A stretch of 40,501 nucleotides of DNA, taken from NCBI GenBank assembly GCA_016213065.1, contig JACRBV010000059.1, positions 1 through 40,501 on the forward strand. The letters run 5' to 3'. Each line of letters begins with the position of its first letter. Position 1 is the first letter of the stretch. Positions 6,371-14,540 of this stretch are shown here, piece by piece. The position numbers and the translations under genes were made by a program. The stretch is from Deltaproteobacteria bacterium. Lineage in GTDB: Bacteria; UBA10199; SPLOWO2-01-44-7. Below the pieces are notes generated by a model, which was given only the letters and a program-made list of their open reading frames with translations, searched no databases and had not been told where the DNA came from.

Positions 6371-7801
6371 TCAATCCAGCTTTTTTTTCAATAATTCATT
6401 TACCATTTTCGGATTTGCTTTTCCCTGCATTTCTTTCATTACGGCACCGACAAAAAACCCGAAAACATTGGTTTTACCTGATTTGTAGCGGGTCACATTT
6501 TCTTTTTCTCTGGCGAGAATTTTGTCAATGCACGCTTCGATGGGAGAGGTATCGCTAATTTGTTGCAAACCTTTGGCCGCCACAATTTTATCGGGATCTT
6601 CTCCGCTATCCATCATTTCCATAAAAATAGTTTTGGCGATGGCCCCGCTAATTGTTCCCTGATCGATCAGTTCCACCATCCGGGCCAATTGTTTGGGTTG
6701 AAGGCGAATCTGACTGATATCCTGTTCTCGCTGTTTTAGTTCGCGCAACAATTCCGCCATAATCCAGTTGCTCAATTTTTTGGGTGCATTGTAACAGGAG
6801 ACGCACTCTTCAAAATAATTTGCCAGCGCTTTTTCAGCAGTCAAGACATTGGAATCATATTCCGGAATTTTGTATTGATCGACAAAACGTTTTGCTTTGG
6901 CGGTTGGCAATTCAGGAAGATCTGATTTAATTTTTTCGATCCAGAGTTGATCAACCACGAGCGGCAAAAGATCGGGGTCCGGAAAATAACGGTAGTCATG
7001 AGCCTCTTCTTTACTGCGGAGGGATTCGGTCTTTTGTTTTTCCTGATGCCAGAGTCTTGTTTCCTGCAACACTTTGCCGCCACTCTCCAACACTTCGGTC
7101 TGGCGTTTGATTTCGTAGTGAATGGCGTTTCCCAAAAATTTGAAGGAATTAAGATTTTTAATTTCGGCCCTTGTCCCTAATTCTTTTGTCCCTTTGGGTT
7201 TGATTGAAATGTTGGCGTCACAGCGCAGACTTCCTTCCTGCATATTGCCGTCGCAAATTTCCAGATAGACCAAAATGTTGCGTAATTTTTTCAAATATTC
7301 CGTCGCTTCGGTGGCAGAAAAAATATCAGGACCGCTCACAATTTCGATCAGTGGAGTACTGCAACGGTTGAGATCAACATGACTGACCTTGGGGCTACCC
7401 AAGTCATGCACCAATTTGCCGGCATCTTCTTCAATATGAATTCTTTGAATGGGAATGCGTTTTGTCTTGCCGTCAGTTTGAATATCCAGATAACCGTTTA
7501 GGCAAATTGGTTTTTCGTATTGGGAGATTTGGTAACCTTTGGGGAGATCGGGATAAAAATAATTTTTTCTCGCAAAAATACTTTTCTCCTGAATGGTGCA
7601 ATTAAATCCCAAACCCGCCTTGATTGCCATCGTAACCGCCGTTTTATTTAAAACGGGAAGTGTTCCGGGTTGGCCCGTGCAAACGGGGCAAACATGGGTG
7701 TTGGGAGGGGAACCAAATTGCGTGGAACAGGCGCAAAAGAGTTTACTCTTTGTTAACAATTGCGCGTGAACTTCCAAACCGATGACGACGTCGTATTTCA
7801 T
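6371..7801 (-). CDS. gatB: Aspartyl/glutamyl-tRNA amidotransferase subunit B
   Basis: 476 residues from the ATG at 7801; a TTG at 7810 would add only MLL. GatB is the kinase/tRNA-binding subunit of GatCAB, which amidates Glu-tRNA(Gln) and/or Asp-tRNA(Asn). The family signature MKYDVVIGLEVHAQLLTKSK starts the protein. It is followed by zinc-site cysteines (FCACSTQ and CPVCTGQPG), the ARKNYFYPDLPKGYQISQYE block, and DLNRCSTPLIEIVS. A helical YqeY-like tail forms the C-terminus. No Shine-Dalgarno is visible: the leader is a purine-poor simple repeat on this strand. The gene is separated from gatA by an IVP gene, an unusual interruption of the operon. Confidence 0.95.
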   Translation of the reverse strand: MKYDVVIGLEVHAQLLTKSKLFCACSTQFGSPPNTHVCPVCTGQPGTLPVLNKTAVTMAIKAGLGFNCTIQEKSIFARKNYFYPDLPKGYQISQYEKPICLNGYLDIQTDGKTKRIPIQRIHIEEDAGKLVHDLGSPKVSHVDLNRCSTPLIEIVSGPDIFSATEATEYLKKLRNILVYLEICDGNMQEGSLRCDANISIKPKGTKELGTRAEIKNLNSFKFLGNAIHYEIKRQTEVLESGGKVLQETRLWHQEKQKTESLRSKEEAHDYRYFPDPDLLPLVVDQLWIEKIKSDLPELPTAKAKRFVDQYKIPEYDSNVLTAEKALANYFEECVSCYNAPKKLSNWIMAELLRELKQREQDISQIRLQPKQLARMVELIDQGTISGAIAKTIFMEMMDSGEDPDKIVAAKGLQQISDTSPIEACIDKILAREKENVTRYKSGKTNVFGFFVGAVMKEMQGKANPKMVNELLKKKLD

Positions 7802-7845
7802 AAGAAGCAAGAAGCAAGAAGCAGAGAGGCAGAGAAGCAGAGATT
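7802..7845. repeat. AAGCAGAG simple-repeat array between gatB and the IVP gene
   Basis: On the plus strand this is a run of AGAAGCA units that changes to GAGAGGCA/GAGAAGCA 8-mers. It is the inverted counterpart of the CTCTCTGC array at 8225-8316, so the two arrays bracket the IVP gene as inverted repeats. Confidence 0.8.
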
Positions 7846-8317
7846 AAAAAATCTGCCACTTTTGGGCTAAGCTTGATAGCATTGCCCCTATTTCTGCATA
7901 TTTCCCCGTTAATTTAGTGTATTTGTCCTCTTCAATATAATTAAACTTCATTCCAAATTCCAACCATATCTTCATTTCTTCACAGGAACCGAGGCAATCA
8001 ACAAGATGGCGTTTGAATATTTTTTCGTGTCTTCTTTTAGCCCATCCTTCTGCCAAATTTGCAGGAATGGAACGAGAGGCCCTTCGCATTTGATCAACGA
8101 GAGAATAGCGTTCTTCTTCCGGGAATGTTGTCGTGATTTGATAGATTTCCAAGGCTAGATGAAATGATTGTTGATAGACATTGAGATCACGATAAGTCTT
8201 GATCGGTTTTTTTTCAAATTTTGTCACCTCTCTGCCTCTCTGTTTCTCTGCCTCTTCTCTGCTTCTCTGCATCTTTGCCTCTCTGCATCCCTGCCTCTCC
8301 GCCTCTCTGTCTCTCAT
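7844..8317 (-). CDS. Four-helix-bundle protein (23S rRNA intervening-sequence / S23 family)
   Basis: 157 residues if it starts at the ATG overlapping the gatA stop (ATGA). The family domain begins near residue 38 with [20 protein letters not shown]. It continues with the hallmark [20 protein letters not shown] and [10 protein letters not shown], and two further helices to the end. Such proteins form pentameric helical barrels and are often encoded in 23S rRNA intervening sequences or beside diversity-generating elements; their cellular role is poorly known. Residues 1-33 (rich in R, E, K, Q) are encoded wholly by the octamer repeat. The real start could therefore be a later GTG near residue 31. 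The gene is embedded in the gatCAB operon and flanked by inverted arrays, which suggests it arrived as a unit. Confidence 0.85.
   Translation of the reverse strand: MRDREAERQGCREAKMQRSREEAEKQRGREVTKFEKKPIKTYRDLNVYQQSFHLALEIYQITTTFPEEERYSLVDQMRRASRSIPANLAEGWAKRRHEKIFKRHLVDCLGSCEEMKIWLEFGMKFNYIEEDKYTKLTGKYAEIGAMLSSLAQKWQIF
8225..8316. repeat. CTCTCTGC octamer array (N-terminus of the IVP gene)
   Basis: G residues recur every 8 bp, with one 11-bp interval, through about 88 bp of CTCTCTGC-like units. On the minus strand the array is open and encodes the R/E/Q-rich N-terminus of the IVP protein. It ends exactly at the gatA stop codon. Confidence 0.85.
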
Positions 8318-9759
8318 AAAGAAGGTTCCCTCAAGTGCCAGTCGGTTGCTTGTTCATAGGCAAACCCAAATTGCAAAAGGCATGCCTCATCCAGATGTTT
8401 GCCAATCAATTGCATGCCGATAGGAAGACCCGCGTTGGAAAAACCGCAGGGAAGCGACAATGCCGGCAGTCCCGCCAGATTCGCGGGGATTGTGAAAATA
8501 TCCGAAAGATACATTTTTAAGGGATCATCGGTTCTTTCTTTTAAGCGAAAAGCGGGAGTGGGTGCCGTGGGAGTTATGATGGCATCCACTTTTTGAAAAG
8601 CATTTAGAAAATCGTTTTTGATGCAGGTGCGTACTTTTTGCGCTTTTAAATAATAGGCGTCGTAATAACCGGTTGATAAAACATAAGTGCCGATGACAAT
8701 TCTCAGTGTGACTTCCGCTCCAAAACCCTGCGTGCGCGATTTTTCGTAAAGATCGAGAAGGTCTTCGGGATCTTTGGCGCGCCTGCCATAGCGTACCCCA
8801 TCGTAACGCGCGAGGTTGGCGCTCGCCTCGGCCGGCGCAATAATATAATAGGTGGGAACCGCATAGCGCGTGTGGGGGAGGCTAATCTCTTGAACCTCCG
8901 CGCCCAATTCCTCAAATTTTTTGGCGGCAAGTCGAACGGCATCGGCCACTTCAGAATCAATGCCGTCGATAAAATATTCTTTGGGGATTCCCAGTTTCAA
9001 TCCTTTGATCGATTTTCCCAAATTTTTTGTGTAATCGGGAACCGGCTCGTTCAGAGATGTTGAATCTTTTGCGTCGAAACCGGAAACAGCATTCATCATC
9101 AACGCAGAGTCGGTGATATCTTTGGTCATGGGTCCCGCCTGATCCAGCGAGGAAGCAAACGCGATGATGCCATAGCGCGTGATTCTGCCGTAGGTCGGTT
9201 TGAGTCCCACAATATTGCAGAGACTGGCGGGTTGACGAATCGAACCACCGGTGTCGGTTCCCATCGTGGCCGCGCAAAGATCAGCCGCTGTGGCGGCCGC
9301 GGAACCGCCGCTGGAACCGCCCGGGATATATTCCAAATTCCACGGATTGTTGACGGGACCGAAGGAGGAGAACTCATTGGAAGAGCCCATCGCAAATTCA
9401 TCCATATTCAATTTTCCAAGCAACACGGCACCCGCGTTTTTAAAAGCTTTGGAGGTGCTTCCATCAAAAGGGGGAATATAATTTTCAAGAATTTTGGAGG
9501 CGCAAGTTGTTTTGATTCCTTCGGTGATAAAAATATCTTTCAGAGCGATGGGGATACCATCGAGGGAACTGAGAATTTTTCCGTTGGTGCGTCTGGCGTC
9601 GGATTCTTTGGCTTGTTTCAAGGCCGCTTCTTCGCACAGGGTGATGTAACAATTAAGTTGGGAATTAAATTTGTGAATTCTTTTGAAATAGTTCTGCGTC
9701 AACTCAAGGGATGAAATTTCTTTTTTTGCCAATTTTTCGGAAAGCTCTTTAAGCTTCAT
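8314..9759 (-). CDS. gatA: Aspartyl/glutamyl-tRNA amidotransferase subunit A
   Basis: 481 residues, normal length. GatA is the glutaminase that frees ammonia for GatB. The amidase-signature Ser-cisSer-Lys triad is complete. The Lys is in [10 protein letters not shown] (near 74), the Ser-rich loop is [11 protein letters not shown] (near 150), and the nucleophile region is [13 protein letters not shown] (near 173). The start overlaps gatC by 11 nt and the stop overlaps the following IVP ATG, so all three are translationally coupled. The C-terminal LREPSL is at the family's normal end, so the octamer repeat downstream has not altered this protein. Confidence 0.96.
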   Translation of the reverse strand: MKLKELSEKLAKKEISSLELTQNYFKRIHKFNSQLNCYITLCEEAALKQAKESDARRTNGKILSSLDGIPIALKDIFITEGIKTTCASKILENYIPPFDGSTSKAFKNAGAVLLGKLNMDEFAMGSSNEFSSFGPVNNPWNLEYIPGGSSGGSAAATAADLCAATMGTDTGGSIRQPASLCNIVGLKPTYGRITRYGIIAFASSLDQAGPMTKDITDSALMMNAVSGFDAKDSTSLNEPVPDYTKNLGKSIKGLKLGIPKEYFIDGIDSEVADAVRLAAKKFEELGAEVQEISLPHTRYAVPTYYIIAPAEASANLARYDGVRYGRRAKDPEDLLDLYEKSRTQGFGAEVTLRIVIGTYVLSTGYYDAYYLKAQKVRTCIKNDFLNAFQKVDAIITPTAPTPAFRLKERTDDPLKMYLSDIFTIPANLAGLPALSLPCGFSNAGLPIGMQLIGKHLDEACLLQFGFAYEQATDWHLREPSL

Positions 9760-10033
9760 CGATCACCTGCGGGACTTCAAAAAGATTATGATCATGTACC
9801 GGAGCGATATCAATTATTTTTTCCGGTTTCTCAAATTTTTGAACCTGATCTTCGCGAAAAGCATTCACAGTAAAGGTTGCGTGGGAGGTGGGTTCCATTT
9901 TGGTTGTGTCAATTTCTTTGAGTATTTCGATATATTCCAGAATATGTTCCGCTTTTTTTGTAAAACGATTGAGCTCTTCTTCCGGAAACTTGAGTCTCGC
10001 CAGATGCGCCATTTTTTCGATGGTTTTTTTCAT
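9749..10033 (-). CDS. gatC: Aspartyl/glutamyl-tRNA amidotransferase subunit C
   Basis: 94 residues from the ATG at 10033. GatC is a small belt-like protein that stabilises the GatA-GatB contact. It begins [20 protein letters not shown] and has the family's [19 protein letters not shown] and central PTSHA segment, ending with [10 protein letters not shown]. An upstream in-frame start at 10060 would add nine residues encoded by the dispersed element, which I consider non-native. The leader (10038-10122) is a copy of the same 85-bp element found before the IPT lipoprotein. No Shine-Dalgarno is visible. Confidence 0.93.
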   Translation of the reverse strand: MKKTIEKMAHLARLKFPEEELNRFTKKAEHILEYIEILKEIDTTKMEPTSHATFTVNAFREDQVQKFEKPEKIIDIAPVHDHNLFEVPQVIDEA

Positions 10034-10037
10034 TTTA

Positions 10038-10122
10038 TATCGGGGGGAACGACTCGCCACTTCGTGGCTCCTTCCCCCCGCACCCCTTTCGCTCGGACCG
10101 GCAAAGCCGGATCCTCACTCAC
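10038..10122. repeat. Approximately 85-bp dispersed element, copy 2 (leader of gatC)
   Basis: Nearly identical to 721-806: CGGGGGGAACGACTCGCCAC, TTCGTGGCTCCTTCCCCCCG and the hairpin CCGGCAAAGCCGG. It fills the gap between the zinc-ribbon gene and gatC and ends 4 nt before the gatC ATG. Confidence 0.85.
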
Positions 10123-10124
10123 AA

Positions 10125-10433
10125 TCATTTATATTCAAAAATGGACAAAAGCCGCGTGAGGACATTGTTGTCCTGTCCGCAAAGAGTTTCAAAGGCCTCT
10201 TTATTCAAAAAAACTCCGTCACAGTGAAAACATTTGTTGATGGAAATTCCCTTGAAAACGATTGTATCGAGTTCAAAACCGCAGTTGGCGCACCGCATCT
10301 GGTGCGTCTCTTTCAAGGTTTCAATTTCTTTTGTTTTTAATTCGGAGCGCTTTTTTTCGGCCAACTTTCGTTTCTTTTCGGCCTCCAATTTTGCAAAATA
10401 TTCTTCTTCCGCTTCGTGAGGTTTTTGAATCAT
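10125..10433 (-). CDS. Zinc-ribbon protein (zf-TFIIB-like)
   Basis: 102 residues from the ATG at 10433. A start at 10484 would add 17 poorly conserved residues. The N-terminal half is a charged helix or coiled coil rich in E and K (AEEEYFAKLEAEKKRKLAEK). The C-terminal part holds two cysteine pairs, CANCGFELD and CFHCDGVFLN, in the arrangement of the transcription-factor zinc-finger family PF13453. Function in bacteria is not established for these proteins. It lies upstream of gatC on the same strand, separated only by the 85-bp element, and may be the first gene of that operon. Confidence 0.75.
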   Translation of the reverse strand: MIQKPHEAEEEYFAKLEAEKKRKLAEKKRSELKTKEIETLKETHQMRCANCGFELDTIVFKGISINKCFHCDGVFLNKEAFETLCGQDNNVLTRLLSIFEYK

Positions 10434-10487
10434 GCGACGCCCATAACATACGCCCCAAAAGATGACAAGATTAAGGTGCCGCAAAGG

Positions 10488-13007
10488 CTATTTTTGGAGG
10501 CCGCCGGCAAGGGCTTGATACAGCGACAGTTCGGCTTCGACACCGTCTTGATCTTTGCGGGGGAAGGTGCGCGGGTCGATTTGTCCGATGGGTTTGCCGT
10601 ATACCGCTTCCAATTTCAGACGGAGTTTTTCAGCAATGGCAGGGACATATTGCGCCAGCCAATCCGGCAAAGGACCTTGCGATTTTACTAAAAGCTTCAC
10701 GGCTTGTGCGCGTGTTGAAAAAGAGTAACGGAAATCTTTTGCACCGCCGGCATTAATCACATAATCAGCCCAGTGAGCTAAGGCCTGTTCTACCTCTTCA
10801 ATCGAATCAAACGGGGCATAATTGGCTTTCGCTAAGGCTGAAGTTATATGGAGCACTAATTTTTCTTCCGTTGCTGGGAAAAGTTCATCAGCCCTTTTTA
10901 AGATATAGCTTATTTCGGATTTATTAAATTCTCCTTCTCCTCCCTCAGGAAAATTGATTTTAAGAAATGTTTCTGAGGTAACAATTATTTTGAATTGTGT
11001 CAGAAATTCAGCAGTCGATTTTTGAAACCAGCCAGGATCGATAATTTTTAGGACATTTTTGATGCCCCCGGCATTTTTAATCTCTTTGTTGAGCCAATCC
11101 AGATGGTCGAAATCAATTTCATTTCTATCGATATCTGTAGCATCGGGATGTTTGCGCAAAATAGACACCAGTGTGGTTTCTCCGCTTAAAAGATCCAATA
11201 ATTTTTCAAAAGATTGCATAACGGAAGAGCTGAGATATTCTGTAGAGGGAGTCGATTCTTCGACAGGATTTCGAGATTTGGGATCAAAACCGACTTTTGC
11301 ATCCAAATAAGTTTCCGAAGCAAGCCATGGTATTTTTTCCAGACTTCGGTTTGCGTTAAACACCGTTCTCTCAATGAGATGCTTTCCGGAATCTTGTCGT
11401 TCGCAATCAGCAAAAACTCCAACCTGACTGTCTGTGCAAAATGTTATGCCTTCTTCATATTTTGGGAGTTGTTTAAAATTAAAATAACCCCATTGGATGG
11501 CGTACAAGTCATAAGGAAGAGGTTTTGTTTCGGGTTGATTGATATAACTTCCCAGCAAGATGCGGGGAATAAAACCGCCGTAATCCATGACAGAAGAAAA
11601 AATTGGTTCTAGTTTGTCTGGCAATTTGCCCGATGATAAGTATTCGCGAATAATTTTTTCTTCAGTGTCTCCATCCCAAACATTATACAAACTGCCTGCA
11701 AAGTTGTGTCTAAGCCCCAATGTGTGTCCCACTTCATGTGAAATGACCCTTCTTAAAATATCTTTGGTCATAGTTTGAAGGCGCTCATCTGGAAGTTTTT
11801 CCAGAACATCCCGATATTGATAAAGCTCACCTGCAATATCCGAAAACTGAAGCTGGCAGAGGGGGGTCTCTTCGAAAAAATTTGCAGAAGTTTTTGGTGA
11901 GATAATCTTTGGGGCAATCTTTCTTTCAAATTTTGGAAGATTATGCAAAAGCACCGGCGTTGTCCAACCGCTTGCAATGAAAATCTGGGCATGCAAAATT
12001 TCGCCTGTACGTGGATCCATTTGTGCATCGGCGATGCCGCCGTCATAGTGATCTGTGTGCCATTGGATAATGTTATGTTCAAAATCGGGGGCGGTCATTC
12101 CTTCGGGTGCATCGGCAACTTGCAGAACTTCTTTCCCAAAAACTTTGTTCCAATACAAAACGCCTTCGCGGACTGTGTCTCGATATTCTTTGGGAATGGC
12201 GCTGGAAAGATAATAAATCACAGGTTTCGAAATGTCGAAACGGGTAATATATGTAAATGGAGTTCCAAAACTTTCTTCCACAATTGGGTTCGATTCAAAA
12301 TAACCAAGATAGTTGAACCCTGGCGAATCAACGGGAATGTAATTCGAATTTTGCTTGTAGGGGCTAATATAATAAGTCATTTCAAAGGGAAGTAACGCGT
12401 CTAAATATCTTGCCGCAACGGTTTGTACAATGGTCATTGCACTAGCTCCAATTTTGGTGTCTCGGAGGTAGGAACTGTCTATGGAAAAAACAAAATTGGG
12501 TTCGATCGATTTTCCGTAGTCAGAAGAATACCAGTCACTATTAAGCAGAAGATTTTTCATCCCCTCATTAAAGTCGAAGGTAATAGATGTCTTTTCATTT
12601 TTTTTGATGGGGAAAGAAGCGAGCAGAAGGTGAGCAGGAATTTCTTTGCCGGGTTGATGACCTTGGGTGACATCCAGCATCAAAAGAGTGTTTTCTTGTT
12701 CCTGAAAACTGACAATATGACTTTTTGCATTTCGTGATTTTGGATTTTCAATTTGTGTGCCGTAATATTGCTGTTCCGCGAGAGATCCCTGCAATAAAAA
12801 TTCCTGTCCCAAAGCGGACTTCTGAATCGTGATTAAATTACTCTTGGTTCCATCTTCCGAAGTGGGAACTCCGAAATAAGTGGAGATGGGTGTGGAGGTT
12901 GATGGATTGATTTCGTTGTTCCCCTTTTTGGAAGAACTGCCGCCGGAACAATGACTCAACAACAGAATTGCAAAGCCAAGGGATAATGCGCGAAGAGTCC
13001 GTGACAT
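10488..13007 (-). CDS. Lipoprotein zinc metalloprotease (metzincin-type, DUF4953/DUF5117-like)
   Basis: 839 residues. The signal peptide ends with the lipobox LLSHCSGG (Cys about residue 20), followed by a Ser-rich linker. The zinc site is HEVGHTLGLRH, near residue 424: two His plus Glu, then the third His of the extended HExxHxxGxxH motif. A candidate Met-turn, SVMDY, lies about 50 residues later. This arrangement and the size match the zinc-dependent metalloproteases annotated as DUF4953/DUF5117, in which these domains flank the catalytic core. It probably degrades or processes proteins in the periplasm or at the outer membrane. A strong Shine-Dalgarno (AAGGAGGA) precedes the ATG. It is divergent from the prepilin peptidase gene, and the 90-bp gap holds both promoters. 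Confidence 0.88.
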   Translation of the reverse strand: MSRTLRALSLGFAILLLSHCSGGSSSKKGNNEINPSTSTPISTYFGVPTSEDGTKSNLITIQKSALGQEFLLQGSLAEQQYYGTQIENPKSRNAKSHIVSFQEQENTLLMLDVTQGHQPGKEIPAHLLLASFPIKKNEKTSITFDFNEGMKNLLLNSDWYSSDYGKSIEPNFVFSIDSSYLRDTKIGASAMTIVQTVAARYLDALLPFEMTYYISPYKQNSNYIPVDSPGFNYLGYFESNPIVEESFGTPFTYITRFDISKPVIYYLSSAIPKEYRDTVREGVLYWNKVFGKEVLQVADAPEGMTAPDFEHNIIQWHTDHYDGGIADAQMDPRTGEILHAQIFIASGWTTPVLLHNLPKFERKIAPKIISPKTSANFFEETPLCQLQFSDIAGELYQYRDVLEKLPDERLQTMTKDILRRVISHEVGHTLGLRHNFAGSLYNVWDGDTEEKIIREYLSSGKLPDKLEPIFSSVMDYGGFIPRILLGSYINQPETKPLPYDLYAIQWGYFNFKQLPKYEEGITFCTDSQVGVFADCERQDSGKHLIERTVFNANRSLEKIPWLASETYLDAKVGFDPKSRNPVEESTPSTEYLSSSVMQSFEKLLDLLSGETTLVSILRKHPDATDIDRNEIDFDHLDWLNKEIKNAGGIKNVLKIIDPGWFQKSTAEFLTQFKIIVTSETFLKINFPEGGEGEFNKSEISYILKRADELFPATEEKLVLHITSALAKANYAPFDSIEEVEQALAHWADYVINAGGAKDFRYSFSTRAQAVKLLVKSQGPLPDWLAQYVPAIAEKLRLKLEAVYGKPIGQIDPRTFPRKDQDGVEAELSLYQALAGGLQK

Positions 13008-13098
13008 AAAATTCCTCCTTTTATTAAGTTCGCCTTAGTTATCGTCGGAACTTCAATTTAGTTGCTTAAAAAGTGCAAAAAAGTTAATTTTTTTCGCG

Positions 13099-13905
13099 AT
13101 GACGGTCCTATTCATGACAGCACCCATTTTGACCCTTACGTTTGTCGCCATTTTTGGACTCTGTGTTGGGAGTTTTTTGAATGTGGTGATTTGCAGGCTT
13201 CCTCAGGAAAAATCGATTGTAAAGCCCCGCTCTTATTGCCCCCAATGTCAGCACCCGATTGCGTGGTATGAAAACATTCCCCTGCTCAGTTTTTTACTCC
13301 TGCGAGGAAAATGCCGCCACTGTCATAAAGCCATTTCATTTCAGTATGTTATCGTTGAGCTCCTTAGCGGCATTTTATCGGTCATGACTTTCCTTTATTT
13401 TCAAAATTGGCTTCTTTATTTCGCTTGGTTTTGTCTTTTTATAGCTCCTTTGCTTGCCATCATTTTTATCGACTTGGCCCACCGAATTATTCCCGATGCG
13501 ATTTCTTTGCCCGGAATTGGGGCCGGCATTTTGGTCCACTATTTGGACAACTCCCCACTGTTCGGCAAACAGGCCCTTATGGAATCTGCGTTAGGAATTT
13601 TGATGGGGGGAGGCTTCTTATTTTTGGTGGCGTGGGGCTATGAAAAAATGAAGAAAAAAGAGGGGTTAGGTGGTGGCGATGTGAAATTGGCCGCCATGTT
13701 GGGTGCCTTTTTTGGTTGGCAACCTATTTTAATGATTTTACTTGTTGCTTCTGTTTTAGGGACAATTATTGGACTTATTGTCGTTTCTTGTAAGAAAAAC
13801 TGGCAATATGCCCTCCCTTTTGGTCCTTTTTTAGCTTTTTCTGCCTATTTACAGCTCTTCTTCGGTTCCCAAATCCTCAATTGGTATCTTTCGTTACTTC
13901 ATTAG
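13099..13905 (+). CDS. pilD: Type IV prepilin peptidase / N-methyltransferase
   Basis: 268 residues with about eight membrane helices. It cleaves leader peptides of type IV pilins and type II secretion pseudopilins and methylates the new N-terminus. The N-terminal helix carries GSFLNVVICRLP. The cytoplasmic zinc-binding loop has two CxxC pairs (YCPQCQHP and GKCRHCHK), typical of bifunctional enzymes. The two catalytic aspartates are in FIDLAHRIIPD and in GGGDVKLAAMLGA, the GxGD signature of this aspartyl protease family. The start at 13099 gives MTVLFMTAP; the ATG at 13114 is equally possible. No pilin or secretion gene lies beside it, as is common for pilD. Confidence 0.93.
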   Translation: MTVLFMTAPILTLTFVAIFGLCVGSFLNVVICRLPQEKSIVKPRSYCPQCQHPIAWYENIPLLSFLLLRGKCRHCHKAISFQYVIVELLSGILSVMTFLYFQNWLLYFAWFCLFIAPLLAIIFIDLAHRIIPDAISLPGIGAGILVHYLDNSPLFGKQALMESALGILMGGGFLFLVAWGYEKMKKKEGLGGGDVKLAAMLGAFFGWQPILMILLVASVLGTIIGLIVVSCKKNWQYALPFGPFLAFSAYLQLFFGSQILNWYLSLLH

Positions 13906-13906
13906 G

Positions 13907-14100
13907 TGTCCGACACCTACGAAGGCGTTAAAACCACAATTTGTCATTCCTCGCTGTGCTTCGAATCCAATTTGTTATCAAGCAGATCCTTCACGGAGTT
14001 TACACTGAGCGCGAGCAGATTCTTCGCTCCGCTCAGAATGACAATGATGGCGAAGGGGTCAGGATGACAAGCGGGGTTTTTTAGATGTACCCTCAACAAG
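13907..14100. repeat. Repeat-filled intergenic region after pilD
   Basis: The gene-free stretch 13906-14342 starts with GGTGTCCGACACC (13907-13919), a small palindrome also seen as AGTGTCCGACACT at 22129-22141. Copy 2 of the CATTCTGAG-type repeat follows (about 13940-14070), sharing TTGTTATCAAGCAGATCCTT and CACGGAGTTTACACTGAG with 6195-6352. Beyond 14100 it is AT-rich promoter-like sequence, then another repeat at 14228-14303. No gene is seen. Confidence 0.8.
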
Positions 14101-14111
14101 ACTACCTATCT

Positions 14112-14222
14112 TTCCGATACTTGCATAATTAACATATAATTTAGTTTAATTATAGGTGATATAACATTAAATTTTAAAAATTTTTAAAAATACTTGACTA
14201 TCCGGCCATTTTTACAGATTCT
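14112..14222 (+). promoter_or_regulatory. Candidate promoter region of the xre-aroK operon
   Basis: A perfect -10 word TATAAT is at 14135-14140, with only a weak -35 (TTCCGA at 14112-14117, 17-bp spacing). A second possibility is TTGACT at 14194-14199 with GATTCT 17 bp downstream. The surrounding sequence is strongly AT-rich, unlike its neighbours. Start-site mapping would decide. Confidence 0.35.
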
Positions 14223-14227
14223 ATCTG

Positions 14228-14303
14228 TAGGGGCAAGCAAAGCCCCCTCCAATGGCAAAGCCATTGGAGCCTCCCCTTCACGCTCGCTCTGCTCGCTGAG
14301 CAG
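14228..14303. repeat. Dispersed element bracketing xre-aroK, left copy
   Basis: AGGGGCAAGCAAAGCCCCCT, then the hairpin CCAATGGCAAAGCCATTGG, then AGCCTCCCCTTCACGCTCGC. The reverse complement of 15046-15125 matches it closely, so the two copies are inverted around xre and aroK. Confidence 0.8.
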
Positions 14304-14342
14304 AAATTTCTACGAGCGACGGGGGTTTTTGAATGCGATTCT

Positions 14343-14540
14343 ATGAAAATGAATAACTTACGTGCTGTTCGCGAATCCCTTTTAATGAGTAAAGCCGAGT
14401 TGGCCAGAAAAGCCGGACTCTCGAGTTTGACCATTGACCGAATCGAAAAAGGGATGGAATGTCGGATGGATACCAAAAGAAAAATCCTGCTGGCTTTGGG
14501 TTTTGCCATCGCTGAAAAAGACAAAGTATTTCCCGGATGA
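14343..14540 (+). CDS. Small XRE-family helix-turn-helix protein
   Basis: 65 residues, almost entirely one HTH domain. The helices are NLRAVRESLLMSKAELARKA, then GLSSLTIDRIEKG as the recognition helix, then a C-terminal helix (KRKILLALGFAIA). It should bind DNA as a dimer. Its stop overlaps the aroK ATG (ATGA), so it is co-translated with shikimate kinase and is probably a local regulator rather than a prophage repressor. Its target is unknown; the AT-rich region upstream would be the first place to look. A second ATG two codons downstream (MNNLR) is possible. Confidence 0.85.
   Translation: MKMNNLRAVRESLLMSKAELARKAGLSSLTIDRIEKGMECRMDTKRKILLALGFAIAEKDKVFPG

Noticed and set aside
13907-13919. 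Insertion-sequence end (GGTGTCCGACACC)
   Set aside because: No transposase or paired terminal repeat was found; the word is better treated as a small REP-like palindrome.
14343-14540. Prophage repressor for the XRE protein
   Set aside because: It is translationally coupled to aroK within a biosynthetic operon and no phage genes are nearby.
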